Assembly (NCBI RefSeq): GCF_013141695.1
Contig: NZ_WHNY01000094.1
Span: 1 to 51,689, forward strand
Direction of reading: 5' to 3'
DNA from: Paenibacillus plantarum
Lineage (GTDB): Bacteria > Bacillota > Bacilli > Paenibacillales > NBRC-103111
Length of the DNA: 51,689 nt
The translations under genes were made by a program, and so were the position numbers. The notes beneath the pieces are model-generated. The model was not told where the DNA came from, ran no database searches, and saw nothing but the letters and a program-made list of their open reading frames with translations. This document shows, piece after piece, positions 26,128 to 34,121 of this stretch (position 1 is the first letter of the stretch; the number at the start of each line of letters is the position of its first letter).

Positions 26128-26841
26128 TTAGTCGTGTTCTTCGAATATCCGCGCTTCGATCCGTTCAGCCAATTGGGCATGCAGGGCACGATCCGGGTGA
26201 TTGATGCCATTCGCCAATCTAACATGAGGCGCTTGCCCCTCCAGCAACCAGTTCTCGAATAGCGCATACATATCCACGTAGGCCAGCTTTTCTTGCTCCA
26301 TATACTCCCTCAGCGCGAGGGTATACAGCCGCAAATATCCCTTCTCTGCCGTATCTGAGAAGCGAGGCACAACCGTTCTATCCCTCTCATGCATGGAATT
26401 GTTGTCATGCAACATCATCATGTTCGGCGTAAGCAACAGAAGATCTGCTTCTGTATCCCGCTTCACAGTTCGCACGAACGCGTCCATTTTTTCCAAATAA
26501 GGCTTAAGTCCCGCCTCTCCGGCATGACAATCATTCAGGCCGAAGCCAATGGTAACGAGATCCGGTTGATACGCGATTACATCCCGCTGCCATCTCGGCT
26601 CCGACTTCACAGCCGTATCACCGGATACACCAGCATTGATGACATTCAGAATCGTCGTAGGATACCGTTTCACGATGCGATTCTTAAGCAGATTGTGGTA
26701 AACTTGCTCATGCTCGATGGTCGCGTATTCCATACATCCTTGGGTCACACTATCACCGAAAGCCACGTAAGTGACGGGACGGGCTCGGACATCGTCTGCT
26801 TTCTCCTTAAGGCGCTTCTGGAATCTAGCAAAAGCACTCAT
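26128..26841 (-). CDS. SGNH/GDSL-family hydrolase, probable carbohydrate esterase
   Basis: 237 residues. Block I is AFGDSVTQG with nucleophile Ser31. Block III is GFGLNDCHAG (Asn). The C-terminal His lies in GINHPDRALH together with Asp. The Gly-block residue is in NAGVSGDTA. There is no signal peptide, so it is cytoplasmic. Relatives beside rhamnosidases often remove acetyl groups from rhamnogalacturonan-type sugars, which is the likely role here. Its ATG overlaps the aldo/keto reductase stop as ATGA, showing translational coupling within the operon. Confidence 0.88.
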   Translation of the reverse strand: MSAFARFQKRLKEKADDVRARPVTYVAFGDSVTQGCMEYATIEHEQVYHNLLKNRIVKRYPTTILNVINAGVSGDTAVKSEPRWQRDVIAYQPDLVTIGFGLNDCHAGEAGLKPYLEKMDAFVRTVKRDTEADLLLLTPNMMMLHDNNSMHERDRTVVPRFSDTAEKGYLRLYTLALREYMEQEKLAYVDMYALFENWLLEGQAPHVRLANGINHPDRALHAQLAERIEARIFEEHD

Positions 26842-27848
26842 AACGGATCCACCAATGTATCCGGATTATGATAATTGCGTGGCCAATTGAACACTTTCAA
26901 TTGCTGCAGCAGCTCTGTTGGCAACGGCTGACCATCTGAAACTTTGAGATTGGCCTCCACTTCCTCCACGTTGCGCATCCCCGGAATGACGCAGCTTACA
27001 GCTTCATCCGACAGACAGAACCGAAGTGCAACTTCGGCAAGCGTCATCGTCGCATCGTATTCACGGATCATCCGTTTGATCGCATCCACCTTCTCCAACG
27101 TCCGCGGGAAACGTTCTCCCTTGAAATAGCTCCGTCTAACATCGCCTGGCGCGAAAGTCTCGTAGGTTTCTGGCACCCAGCTGCCGATCAGCGAACCTTC
27201 ATCAAAGGGCACTCGGGCGAGGACAGCCACGCCATTCTTCTTACATACAGGTAACAGTTCTTCTGCTGGCCTCTGTTCAAAAATATTATAAACAACCTGC
27301 TCAGCTTGGATCAGCCCCGCCTCTGCTAGCGCAATACCGTCCTGCGGGCGATAATCGCGAATGGACACGCCGAATTCTCGGATTTTGCCTTCCTTCTGGA
27401 GCTCTATCAACGCCTCATGCCATTCGCGATCCTCCAACCCTCTGGGGAACCAACCATGCAACTGATACAAATCAATGGTGTCCACACCGAGCCTGGTCAA
27501 GCTGTCTTCGCACTGTTTGCGAATGTGAGCTTTGGGATAGCGCCCTGTCATAGTTGGATCAAGCTCATTCGGATGCGGCCATTGAACGGGTTGCACCTTG
27601 GAAGCTATATAAATATGATTGTGGTGCCATTCCTTGAGTGCCTTGCCGATGACTTCCTCCGAGTGGCCTTTCCCATACATTTGAGCTGTATCTACCAGGT
27701 TGACACCCCGATCCCAGGCTTCAAGCAGGGTTTTAACTGAATGACGATCATCCACTTGTCCGAAAGCTCCGCCGCCGCCAATCTGCCAGCCTCCGAAACC
27801 GATTTCCGAAATATCCCATTGTGTATGGCCAAATTTCCGATATTGCAT
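26838..27848 (-). CDS. aldo/keto reductase
   Basis: 336 residues, a TIM-barrel NAD(P)H-dependent reductase. The catalytic tetrad is visible: Asp53 and Tyr58 in LVDTAQMYGKG, Lys84 in IASKVQP, and His131 in LYQLHGW. A late coenzyme segment reads SCVIPGMRN. The frame opens at 27875, but AGGAGG at 27866-27861 is too close to the ATG at 27857 and well placed for the ATG at 27848 (MQYRKFGHTQ), so I use 27848. First gene of the AKR-SGNH-GH78 operon, divergent from the BNR gene. It probably oxidises or reduces a released sugar such as rhamnose or a keto-uronate. A minus-strand -10 (TATACT, 27886-27881) lies upstream without a clear -35, as in activator-dependent promoters. Confidence 0.88.
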   Translation of the reverse strand: MQYRKFGHTQWDISEIGFGGWQIGGGGAFGQVDDRHSVKTLLEAWDRGVNLVDTAQMYGKGHSEEVIGKALKEWHHNHIYIASKVQPVQWPHPNELDPTMTGRYPKAHIRKQCEDSLTRLGVDTIDLYQLHGWFPRGLEDREWHEALIELQKEGKIREFGVSIRDYRPQDGIALAEAGLIQAEQVVYNIFEQRPAEELLPVCKKNGVAVLARVPFDEGSLIGSWVPETYETFAPGDVRRSYFKGERFPRTLEKVDAIKRMIREYDATMTLAEVALRFCLSDEAVSCVIPGMRNVEEVEANLKVSDGQPLPTELLQQLKVFNWPRNYHNPDTLVDPL

Positions 27849-27946
27849 AAGAAGCATTCTCCTCCCTCGAATCACCTTTCAGTATAAGGCGTTTATGAAG
27901 AGACTTTCTTGGTCGATCTGCCAGAAAAAGCACGCCAAATTCGAAC

Positions 27947-27975
27947 TTCACAGCTCAGAACGGATGATGTAGAAT
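27947..27975 (+). promoter_or_regulatory. sigma-A promoter for the BNR-4 gene
   Basis: TTCACA at 27947-27952, a 17-nt spacer, then TAGAAT at 27970-27975, 82 nt before the start codon. A partly inverted pair TTCCGGAC / GTCCGAA lies between the promoter and the gene and may be a regulator site. Confidence 0.65.
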
Positions 27976-28057
27976 GTAGGAAATTCCGGACATTCCCACG
28001 TATCTGCGTCCGAATACATGGAGGGACGAAACGTATATGAAGGAGGAATTGATTTCT

Positions 28058-29278
28058 ATGCAAGGAGAACATCATTCGAATTTTACCGAGGATGGGGCGT
28101 GGTGTTTCTTCGCTGACCCACGAGCAGTCCGTTATGTCGGGCAGCAGGACCGAACCTATGTAGGATGGTTAACGAAGCAGGGCCACGTCATGATCGGTAC
28201 CTATGATCACCGTGACGGGTCAGTTAACTCCGTTATGATTAAGCCAACTTTGCAAAAGGATGATCATGCGAATCCCTCGCTGTATATCCCTACCGATGGA
28301 CGTGCAATCATCTACTACTCTGCTCATAATGGGAAGACGATGTATTACCGCCAAATGGAAACGGCAGAGGATATCTCATCCTTTAGTGCCGAACAAGAAC
28401 TTCCAGAGAATACGAGCGGCATGCATGGATATACATACCCCAATCCGATTCATCTCCCTCAGGAGCAGAAACAGTATGTGTTCTGGCGAGGCGGTAATTT
28501 CAAACCGAATTTCAGTTCCTTACCCGATAAAGAGGGGACATGGTCAGAACCCCAAACCTTAATCATGGGAGAAGGCGCCCGCCCCTACGTCAAATATGCC
28601 AGCAATGGCAAGGATACCATCTGGTTTGCTTTTACTGACGGGCACCCCAATATAGAACCGCACAACAGCATCTACTGCGCCTGCATCCAAGATGGCAACC
28701 TCTCTCATGCAGACGGTTCAACCATTAAACCGCTATCTGACCTGCCTATGCTTCCCCGTGAAGCCGATGTGGTGTTCGATGGAAACCTGCATGATACGAA
28801 GGCATGGATTTGGGATATTGCTGTGGATGCCCAAGGACATCCCGCTATCGTGTACGCCGTTTTCCACGCCAATACGGACCACCGCTATTGGTACAGCTAT
28901 TGGAACGGCGACTCCTGGGAGAGTCATGAAATGACAGTCGGCGGGTCCTGGTTCCCGCAAACCGAGCAAGACGCCGTGGAACGGGAGCCCTTCTACTCGG
29001 GCGGCCTTATACTGGATCATGACAACCCGGCTAACGTATATCTGTCGCGTTCAGTCAATGGGATATTCGAAATTGAGCATTGGCACACGACCAATTATGG
29101 TAAAACTTGGGAATCAACTGCTATTACCAGTGGTTCTGCATCCAACAACGTGAGACCCGTCCTAGCCAGGAACAACGGGCAAGAAGATGCGCTCCTTCTG
29201 TGGATGCATGGGGATTATGTGCATTTTACCAACTATGAGACGGTTTTGAAGATGAAGTTGGTTACGCGGACACAATAA
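28058..29278 (+). CDS. BNR-4 repeat beta-propeller protein, candidate polysaccharide lyase
   Basis: 406 residues, no signal peptide. The sequence has repeated short beta-strand blocks typical of a seven-bladed propeller, with DPRAVRYVG near 20 and KDDHANPSLYI near 67-77 (His70). Blocks such as GKTMYYRQME and NPIHLPQEQKQYVFWRGGNF follow. BNR-4 proteins include the PL24/PL25 ulvan lyases that cut rhamnose-uronate bonds, while others have no known activity; the lyase call is an inference from family and neighbours. The frame opens at 28037, but AAGGAGG at 28040-28046 fits the ATG at 28058 (MQGEHHSNF). Divergent from the rhamnosidase operon. Confidence 0.75.
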   Translation: MQGEHHSNFTEDGAWCFFADPRAVRYVGQQDRTYVGWLTKQGHVMIGTYDHRDGSVNSVMIKPTLQKDDHANPSLYIPTDGRAIIYYSAHNGKTMYYRQMETAEDISSFSAEQELPENTSGMHGYTYPNPIHLPQEQKQYVFWRGGNFKPNFSSLPDKEGTWSEPQTLIMGEGARPYVKYASNGKDTIWFAFTDGHPNIEPHNSIYCACIQDGNLSHADGSTIKPLSDLPMLPREADVVFDGNLHDTKAWIWDIAVDAQGHPAIVYAVFHANTDHRYWYSYWNGDSWESHEMTVGGSWFPQTEQDAVEREPFYSGGLILDHDNPANVYLSRSVNGIFEIEHWHTTNYGKTWESTAITSGSASNNVRPVLARNNGQEDALLLWMHGDYVHFTNYETVLKMKLVTRTQ

Positions 29279-29281
29279 ACG

Positions 29282-29332
29282 AAAAGAGGCTGTCTCAATA
29301 GTCTATGTAGACTTATTAAAACGCCTCTTTTT
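29282..29332 (+). terminator. terminator after the BNR-4 gene
   Basis: AAAAGAGGC at 29282-29290 pairs with GCCTCTTTT at 29323-29331. The arms enclose a second pairing AATAGTCTA/TAGACTTATT, and the structure ends in T-rich sequence. Confidence 0.85.
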
Positions 29333-29371
29333 AGTTATTGACACATGAAGAATAAAACAACTTCCCATAAT

Positions 29372-29560
29372 TTAACTGGATTTACTCCATCTATTTGAAA
29401 CGGATATAGCGAATTCGGATGATTAACTGTATTTCCTGTAGTTAAATTCCTCCAATTGTATCGATTTTTCAAATTTCATAGAATTTACCTGTATTTTTTC
29501 CATCTAATCACGAAAATACCTCAAATTCGAGCACATTAGCTGTAGGTTTTACATCTATAT
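29372..29560. repeat. four-unit dispersed hairpin element, copy 2
   Basis: Units begin at 29372 (TTAACTGGA...TCCATCTA), 29423 (TTAACTGTA...TGTAGTTAA), 29485 (TTACCTGTA...TCCATCTAA) and 29536 (TTAGCTGTA...TACATCTA). Spacings are 51, 62 and 51 nt, identical to copy 1 at 6560-6750. It lies between the convergent BNR-4 and copper-lipoprotein genes. Nothing else is visible in 29333-29606. Confidence 0.75.
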
Positions 29561-29606
29561 GTGATGCGGCAGTGGGACATCCCCTTATTCATGAGCTTAT
29601 ATGGAA

Positions 29607-30476
29607 TCATTTCACATTAACGACGAAAGGCACTGTAAACACTTCTCCGTTATGATGGAACTGTCCCCATAGCTTATAGACTCCCGCTTCTGGGAATGAG
29701 GTTGCGAACTTAGCAATAGGACCCGCAGCCTTCTCCTCAAGCGGATGTACATGAATGTACTTCTCGGCATCGGCTGACAGAATCACAACATGGCCTACAG
29801 CGCCTAAGTAAGGCTGCAGATTCGTGATCTCTTTGTTCGTCTGAGCGTCTCGAATCGTAAAAGTGAGCGTAACATCTTCGTTGGCCTTCATGCTGCTCAA
29901 GGAAAGTTCAACGGCTTTGCCGCTAACTTCTTGCTGAAGCTTGGGATCCTCTTTAAGCACGGTATGTTCCGCCTCTTTACCGGCAACCTTCACCCATTGA
30001 CTGAGCGTAGTGCTCGTTCCGCCACTAGGAATAAAATCAGCAATGAGCTTATAATCCCCACCTGCATCGAAGCTCGTGCTGACCGTAAACTTGCCATTTC
30101 CTTGGTAAGTCGGATGGATATGTTGAAAGGATGATAGATTGTGATTCACAATGATCAAATGCAGCAACTTCTCATGATTTACTTGAAAATCAGTAACTGG
30201 TTTGCCGGCACCGTCCGCAATTTGGATCGTTAATTCTGAACTCTCATTCGCTTTCAGATTTGCCGATCCGAAGGTGAATGATGCGTTCAGATTCGTGGAT
30301 GCCTTGGGCGTTTCGCCCCCATGTCCACTATGCCCATCGGTGCTTGCTGGACTTACGGCTGCCTCGTGACTGCCATGCTGACTCTTGCTCGAGGAGGCTT
30401 CTCTCACACTGCCGCATGCGCTCAGAAACAGTACCGCGAGCATAGCTGAGATAAGCCCTATTTTATGCATATACAT
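29607..30476 (-). CDS. His-rich copper-associated lipoprotein with two YtkA-like domains
   Basis: 289 residues. The signal peptide ends in LSAC with the lipidated Cys at 21. A His-rich linker follows at about 34-60 (SQHGSHE, DGHSGHGG). Two related beta-sandwich domains at roughly 68-165 and 190-288 each carry an HxHP motif (QHIHPTY, IHVHPLE), the arrangement of YtkA/FixH-like proteins. It is likely to bind or hand over copper at the outer face of the membrane. It follows copA by 18 nt, and AGGAG lies 10 nt before ATG 30476, so it is the last gene of the copZ-copA operon. I know of no assigned gene name. Confidence 0.8.
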   Translation of the reverse strand: MYMHKIGLISAMLAVLFLSACGSVREASSSKSQHGSHEAAVSPASTDGHSGHGGETPKASTNLNASFTFGSANLKANESSELTIQIADGAGKPVTDFQVNHEKLLHLIIVNHNLSSFQHIHPTYQGNGKFTVSTSFDAGGDYKLIADFIPSGGTSTTLSQWVKVAGKEAEHTVLKEDPKLQQEVSGKAVELSLSSMKANEDVTLTFTIRDAQTNKEITNLQPYLGAVGHVVILSADAEKYIHVHPLEEKAAGPIAKFATSFPEAGVYKLWGQFHHNGEVFTVPFVVNVK

Positions 30477-30494
30477 GCGCTACTCTCTCCTATA

Positions 30495-32948
30495 TTAGGT
30501 CAATTCTTTATGGATCTTCACACGTTGAAGACGCAGTGCATTAAGAACAACAGAAACCGAGCTTAATGCCATGGCTAAGCCCGCCACCCAAGGCGCCAAT
30601 AAGCCAAGCGCAGCAATAGGTATACCTAACGTGTTGTATCCGAGTGCCCAGACCAAGTTTTGTTTGATGTTGCGCATCGTTTGGCGGCTCATGTAGATCG
30701 CATCCGGAATACTAGCTAAGTCCCCGCGCATGAGTGTCACATCGGCAGCCTCCATGGCCACATCCGTGCCCGTTCCGATCGCCATCCCGATATCAGCCGT
30801 CGCTAGCGCCGGTGCATCGTTAATACCATCTCCAACCATCGCCACTTTCTTTCCTTGCGCTTGAAGTTTTTTCACTTCTTCCGCTTTGCCTTCGGGTAGA
30901 ACCTCCGCACGAACATGCTCAATACCCACTTGAGCTGCGATCGCTTTGGCCGTCCGCTCGTTATCACCAGTGATCATGATGACCTGTAGGCCCATAGCCT
31001 TCAAACGGCTAACCGCGGCATGTGACGTTTCTTTCACCGTATCCGCTACAGCTACTATACCCCCGTACCCTTTATCAATGGCAACAAGCATAGCAGTTTT
31101 ACCTGACTCCTCCAGCTTCGACATCGTGTCGTCATCAGTACCCTTCACATCTACACCGGCTTGCTCCATGAGACGTCGCGTCCCGATGAGCAGCTCTTTC
31201 CCTTCAACGATAGCTTTAATGCCATACCCAGGGATAGCTTCGAATGATTCTACGGCGGGTAGTTCAATCCCCCTGTCTCTAATCCCTGCCACGATCGCTT
31301 CTGCGAGGGGATGCTCCGAGTTTCTCTCCGCGGCGCCTACAAGTCGTAGGAATTCCGCTTCGTCACCCTCCGCGTACACGTCGGTAAGTGCTGGCTTTCC
31401 TTTGGTGACCGTACCTGTTTTATCTAAAATGATCACATCAATCTGATGCGTCTTCTCCAGATGCTCGCCGCCTTTGAACAAAATACCCAGTTCGGCTGCG
31501 CGCCCTGATCCCGCCATAATCGAAGTCGGTGTCGCTAAGCCCAGCGCACAAGGACAGGCAATAACCAAGATGGCTATGGCTTTCTCCAAAGCCCCAGCAA
31601 AATCGCCCGGTGTCACTATGAAATACCAGACTAGGAAGGCGACAAGTGAAATACCCACAACAATGGGAACGAAAATACCTGAAATAACATCGGCCACCCG
31701 TTGAATCGGTGCTTTCGAACCTTGCGCTTCTTCGACGACTTTAATAATTTGTGCCAGCGCAGTATCTTTCCCAACCTTGGTCGCTTGCATGCGAAGCCTT
31801 CCATTTTTATTAATGGTTGCTCCTATTACCGCATCACCAGGTTTTTTGGTTACGGGCAGACTCTCCCCTGTGAGCATCGATTCGTCAACAGAGGATAAAC
31901 CTTCTAGTACTTCCCCGTCTACCGGAATTTTATCTCCTGGACGGACGAGCACGATATCCCCCGTCACCACTTCTTCAATGGGTATGTTGAGCTCTTGGCC
32001 TTCGCGGATAACCAGCGCCGTCTTCGCCTGCAACCCCATCAAAGACTTAATCGCTTCTGATGTCCGTCCTTTAGCCAGAGATTCAAACAATTTACCCATA
32101 ATGACTAACGTAATCAGCACAGCGCTTGTTTCATAGTACAGAGACGGCCCATGATGCATGCTGGCGCCACCGATCACCCAGTCGATCGTCAAATACAGAC
32201 TATAGAAGTAGGCTGCTGAAGTCCCCAGTGAAACCAGTACATCCATGTTGGCAGAGCCATTTCGCAGCGCTTTATAAGCACCTTCGTAGAATTGTCTACC
32301 GATGTAGAACTGAACCGGCGTTGCCATAATCAATTGAAACCACGGATTCATGAACAATTCTGGTATCCAAATCCATGAAGTAAACGAAAAGTGGCTGACC
32401 ATTGACCACAGCAACGGCAATGATAAGATCGCAGATAACAGTAGCTTGCGCTTTTGCTTACTAATCTCCTGCTGCCTATGTTCTGAGGGGTCGCCTTGCT
32501 CTTGTTTAGGTACCGCTTTGTAACCGAGTTTCTCCACCCGCTTCTGCATATCCGATACCGCAAGCTCGGCTGGATTGTACACCACATGGGCCGTTTCCAT
32601 TGCAAAATTTACCGTAGCTGCTCTCACACCAGGCAACTTGTTTAGGGTCTTCTCAATCCGTTGGGCACAGGCCGCGCAGGTCATGCCTTCAAGCTGCAAA
32701 TCAACGGCTTCCTTCGCCGTGTCATAGCCTAGCTTCTGAATGCTTTGTTCCATCTTCGCAGCATCGATTCGATTAGGATCATAAGTTACGGTTGCTCGCT
32801 CCATCGCGAAGTTAACATTGGCTTCCGTGACCCCTTCCAGCTTGTTCAAACCCTTTTCAATGCGATTCGCACAAGCGGCGCATGTCATTCCCGTTATCTG
32901 CAGTGATGTTTGCTTCGTATTTGTTGCAGCATCAGCATTTTCCATCAT
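30495..32948 (-). CDS. copA: copper-exporting P1B-type ATPase
   Basis: 817 residues. Two N-terminal heavy-metal domains carry GMTCAAC at Cys23/Cys26 and Cys91/Cys94. About eight membrane helices follow, with the transport motif CPC at 465-467, phosphorylation site DKTGT (Asp509), SEHPLAEA in the nucleotide domain, and GDGINDAPAL in the hinge. This is the complete set of a Cu(I) exporter that pumps copper out of the cytoplasm with ATP. It sits between copZ (11 nt upstream) and the His-rich lipoprotein. A GAGGTG site precedes ATG 32948. Control is through the CsoR operator in front of copZ. Confidence 0.97.
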   Translation of the reverse strand: MMENADAATNTKQTSLQITGMTCAACANRIEKGLNKLEGVTEANVNFAMERATVTYDPNRIDAAKMEQSIQKLGYDTAKEAVDLQLEGMTCAACAQRIEKTLNKLPGVRAATVNFAMETAHVVYNPAELAVSDMQKRVEKLGYKAVPKQEQGDPSEHRQQEISKQKRKLLLSAILSLPLLWSMVSHFSFTSWIWIPELFMNPWFQLIMATPVQFYIGRQFYEGAYKALRNGSANMDVLVSLGTSAAYFYSLYLTIDWVIGGASMHHGPSLYYETSAVLITLVIMGKLFESLAKGRTSEAIKSLMGLQAKTALVIREGQELNIPIEEVVTGDIVLVRPGDKIPVDGEVLEGLSSVDESMLTGESLPVTKKPGDAVIGATINKNGRLRMQATKVGKDTALAQIIKVVEEAQGSKAPIQRVADVISGIFVPIVVGISLVAFLVWYFIVTPGDFAGALEKAIAILVIACPCALGLATPTSIMAGSGRAAELGILFKGGEHLEKTHQIDVIILDKTGTVTKGKPALTDVYAEGDEAEFLRLVGAAERNSEHPLAEAIVAGIRDRGIELPAVESFEAIPGYGIKAIVEGKELLIGTRRLMEQAGVDVKGTDDDTMSKLEESGKTAMLVAIDKGYGGIVAVADTVKETSHAAVSRLKAMGLQVIMITGDNERTAKAIAAQVGIEHVRAEVLPEGKAEEVKKLQAQGKKVAMVGDGINDAPALATADIGMAIGTGTDVAMEAADVTLMRGDLASIPDAIYMSRQTMRNIKQNLVWALGYNTLGIPIAALGLLAPWVAGLAMALSSVSVVLNALRLQRVKIHKELT

Positions 32949-32959
32949 CTACACCTCTT

Positions 32960-33160
32960 TTAGTTGACGTCGTAGCCTTGCTCTTCAATCGCTTCTTTAA
33001 TCGCTTCTTGCGTCAGCTTATTTTCATCAAATTCCACGTGAACCGTTCCGTTCGCTAAGTCGACTTTCCCTGAAGCACCTATTGTTTTCAAAGCTCCCTC
33101 AACGGAATTCACACAGTGGTTACAGGACATGCCTGCTACTTTCAACGTTACATTTTGCAT
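32960..33160 (-). CDS. copZ: copper chaperone
   Basis: 66 residues, a single heavy-metal-associated domain. The metal site is GMSCNHC (Cys13, Cys16), and the ferredoxin-like strand order ends in EEQGYDVN. It carries Cu(I) in the cytoplasm and hands it to the N-terminal domains of CopA or to CsoR. First gene of the copper operon, with an AGGAGAA site before ATG 33160 and a strong promoter plus operator about 105-135 nt upstream. Confidence 0.97.
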   Translation of the reverse strand: MQNVTLKVAGMSCNHCVNSVEGALKTIGASGKVDLANGTVHVEFDENKLTQEAIKEAIEEQGYDVN

Positions 33161-33265
33161 CGTTCATTCTCCTTTATATGTTGGATTTAATTCATCTTGG
33201 TAAAAGGTTACCGACTACTTCAGTATGGCCAACTTGAAATTGTTCAACAACCTGATCTTGTTTTT

Positions 33266-33294
33266 AGTATACCCCCCTACCCTATATTAGTCAA
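33266..33294 (-). promoter_or_regulatory. copZ promoter with CsoR operator in the spacer
   Basis: On the minus strand TTGACT (33294-33289), a 17-nt spacer and TATACT (33271-33266). The spacer is almost filled by an operator-like sequence, ATACCCCCCTACCCTAT at 33269-33285 on the plus strand. The G/C tract flanked by ATA/TAT is the layout of CsoR/RcnR sites, and a close copy lies in front of csoR. Confidence 0.85.
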
Positions 33295-33464
33295 GTCAAA
33301 AAACTTATTTTTTTGAGGATTCCCTATAGATTATATCTGACTTTATGAGGATGAATTCATTCCCTTGCGCATATCCTATTCCATAGATCACCTTCGGAAC
33401 ATCTTGCCTAATTCGTTTAAAAAGCAATAGATCCGTGTAATTAAAACACAGGAGGTGTTTTATT

Positions 33465-33623
33465 ATGAAGATCATGATCACAGCTGCAGAGGCTATAGAA
33501 AAGGGAGTATGGCTAGAGCTCCTTCGTCTCTTCGGCAGAGATAAAGATGAGGATATTTGGCCTCAACAGGAGTTTATTCTAACGGAACAACAGGCGATTA
33601 AGTTGAACCTTATCAAGAAATAA
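33465..33623 (+). CDS. small protein of unknown function (52 aa)
   Basis: Short reading frame with a strong GGAGGTG ribosome site 7 nt before ATG 33465. It starts MKIMITAAEAIEKG and ends EFILTEQQAIKLNLIKK. The pattern recalls short Bacillales proteins ending in ...F.LTEEQA..LGL, but I cannot name a family. It has no membrane segment, no Cys, and one central charged loop (GRDKDED). It lies on the plus strand between the copZ promoter and convergent csoR, so it is not part of the copper operon by direction. A 12-bp hairpin at 33646-33674 follows without a T-run. It could be a DNA-binding or regulatory micro-protein; the ribosome site makes translation likely. Confidence 0.65.
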   Translation: MKIMITAAEAIEKGVWLELLRLFGRDKDEDIWPQQEFILTEQQAIKLNLIKK

Positions 33624-33645
33624 GCACATAGCGTTTAACTCACAT

Positions 33646-33674
33646 AAGGACCTCACCTATTTGGTGAAGTCCTT
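33646..33674. other. stem-loop between the small gene and csoR
   Basis: AAGGACCTCACC pairs with GGTGAAGTCCTT through one mismatch around a TATTT loop. No T-run follows on either strand. Placed between convergent genes it may still stop or stabilise transcripts. Confidence 0.5.
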
Positions 33675-33709
33675 ATAGCTACGTTGGTTTGATCTCCAGA
33701 TCAGATCCG

Positions 33710-34033
33710 TCATTTCATGAGTTTATTGATCGTTGTTAATAACTCGGTTATTACTTCTTCATCGCCTTCTTGAATGCGATCAATCACACAGCTTTTCATA
33801 TGATGCTCAAGTAATTGCTTACTTACCCCATTTAACGCGGATTGGATGGATGAAATCTGATTCAGCACATCGTCACAGTACGTATCTTTCTCAATAAGCC
33901 CCTTAACCCCACGAATTTGCCCCTCAATCCGGTTCAATCGGGTGATTAGATTACTCTTGGCTTTATCGGAATGGTGACTCTTTCGTTCGCTTGAAGTTGC
34001 ACACATGTCGTGTGAGTGGCTCTCCTCCGTCAT
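33710..34033 (-). CDS. csoR: copper-sensing repressor
   Basis: 107 residues, a DUF156 four-helix repressor. The Cu(I) ligands are Cys53, His78 and Cys82, with the same 25- and 4-residue spacings as in B. subtilis CsoR. The DNA-facing segment ITRLNRIEGQIRGVKGL is complete. The N-terminal tail is extended and His-rich (SHSHDM, KSHHSD). The frame opens at a GTG at 34042, but AAGGAG there fits the ATG at 34033 (MTEESHSH) with 8-nt spacing. Apo-CsoR should repress copZ-copA and itself, leaving DNA on copper binding. Confidence 0.95.
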   Translation of the reverse strand: MTEESHSHDMCATSSERKSHHSDKAKSNLITRLNRIEGQIRGVKGLIEKDTYCDDVLNQISSIQSALNGVSKQLLEHHMKSCVIDRIQEGDEEVITELLTTINKLMK

Positions 34034-34057
34034 CCCAATCACTCCTTTATTGATTGC

Positions 34058-34086
34058 ATTTTATCATAGCCCCCCACCCTATGCAA
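34058..34086 (-). promoter_or_regulatory. csoR promoter with CsoR operator in the spacer
   Basis: On the minus strand TTGCAT (34086-34081), a 17-nt spacer and TAAAAT (34063-34058). The plus-strand sequence ATAGCCCCCCACCCTAT (34066-34082) is the same length as the copZ site and matches it at most positions, indicating autoregulation. Confidence 0.8.
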
Positions 34087-34121
34087 ACGGAATAAAACAC
34101 AACCTACACTAACGTCATCGT

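Noticed and set aside
33646..33674. Rho-independent terminator after the 52-aa gene
   Set aside because: The stem is good but no T-run follows on either strand, so it is listed only as a stem-loop.
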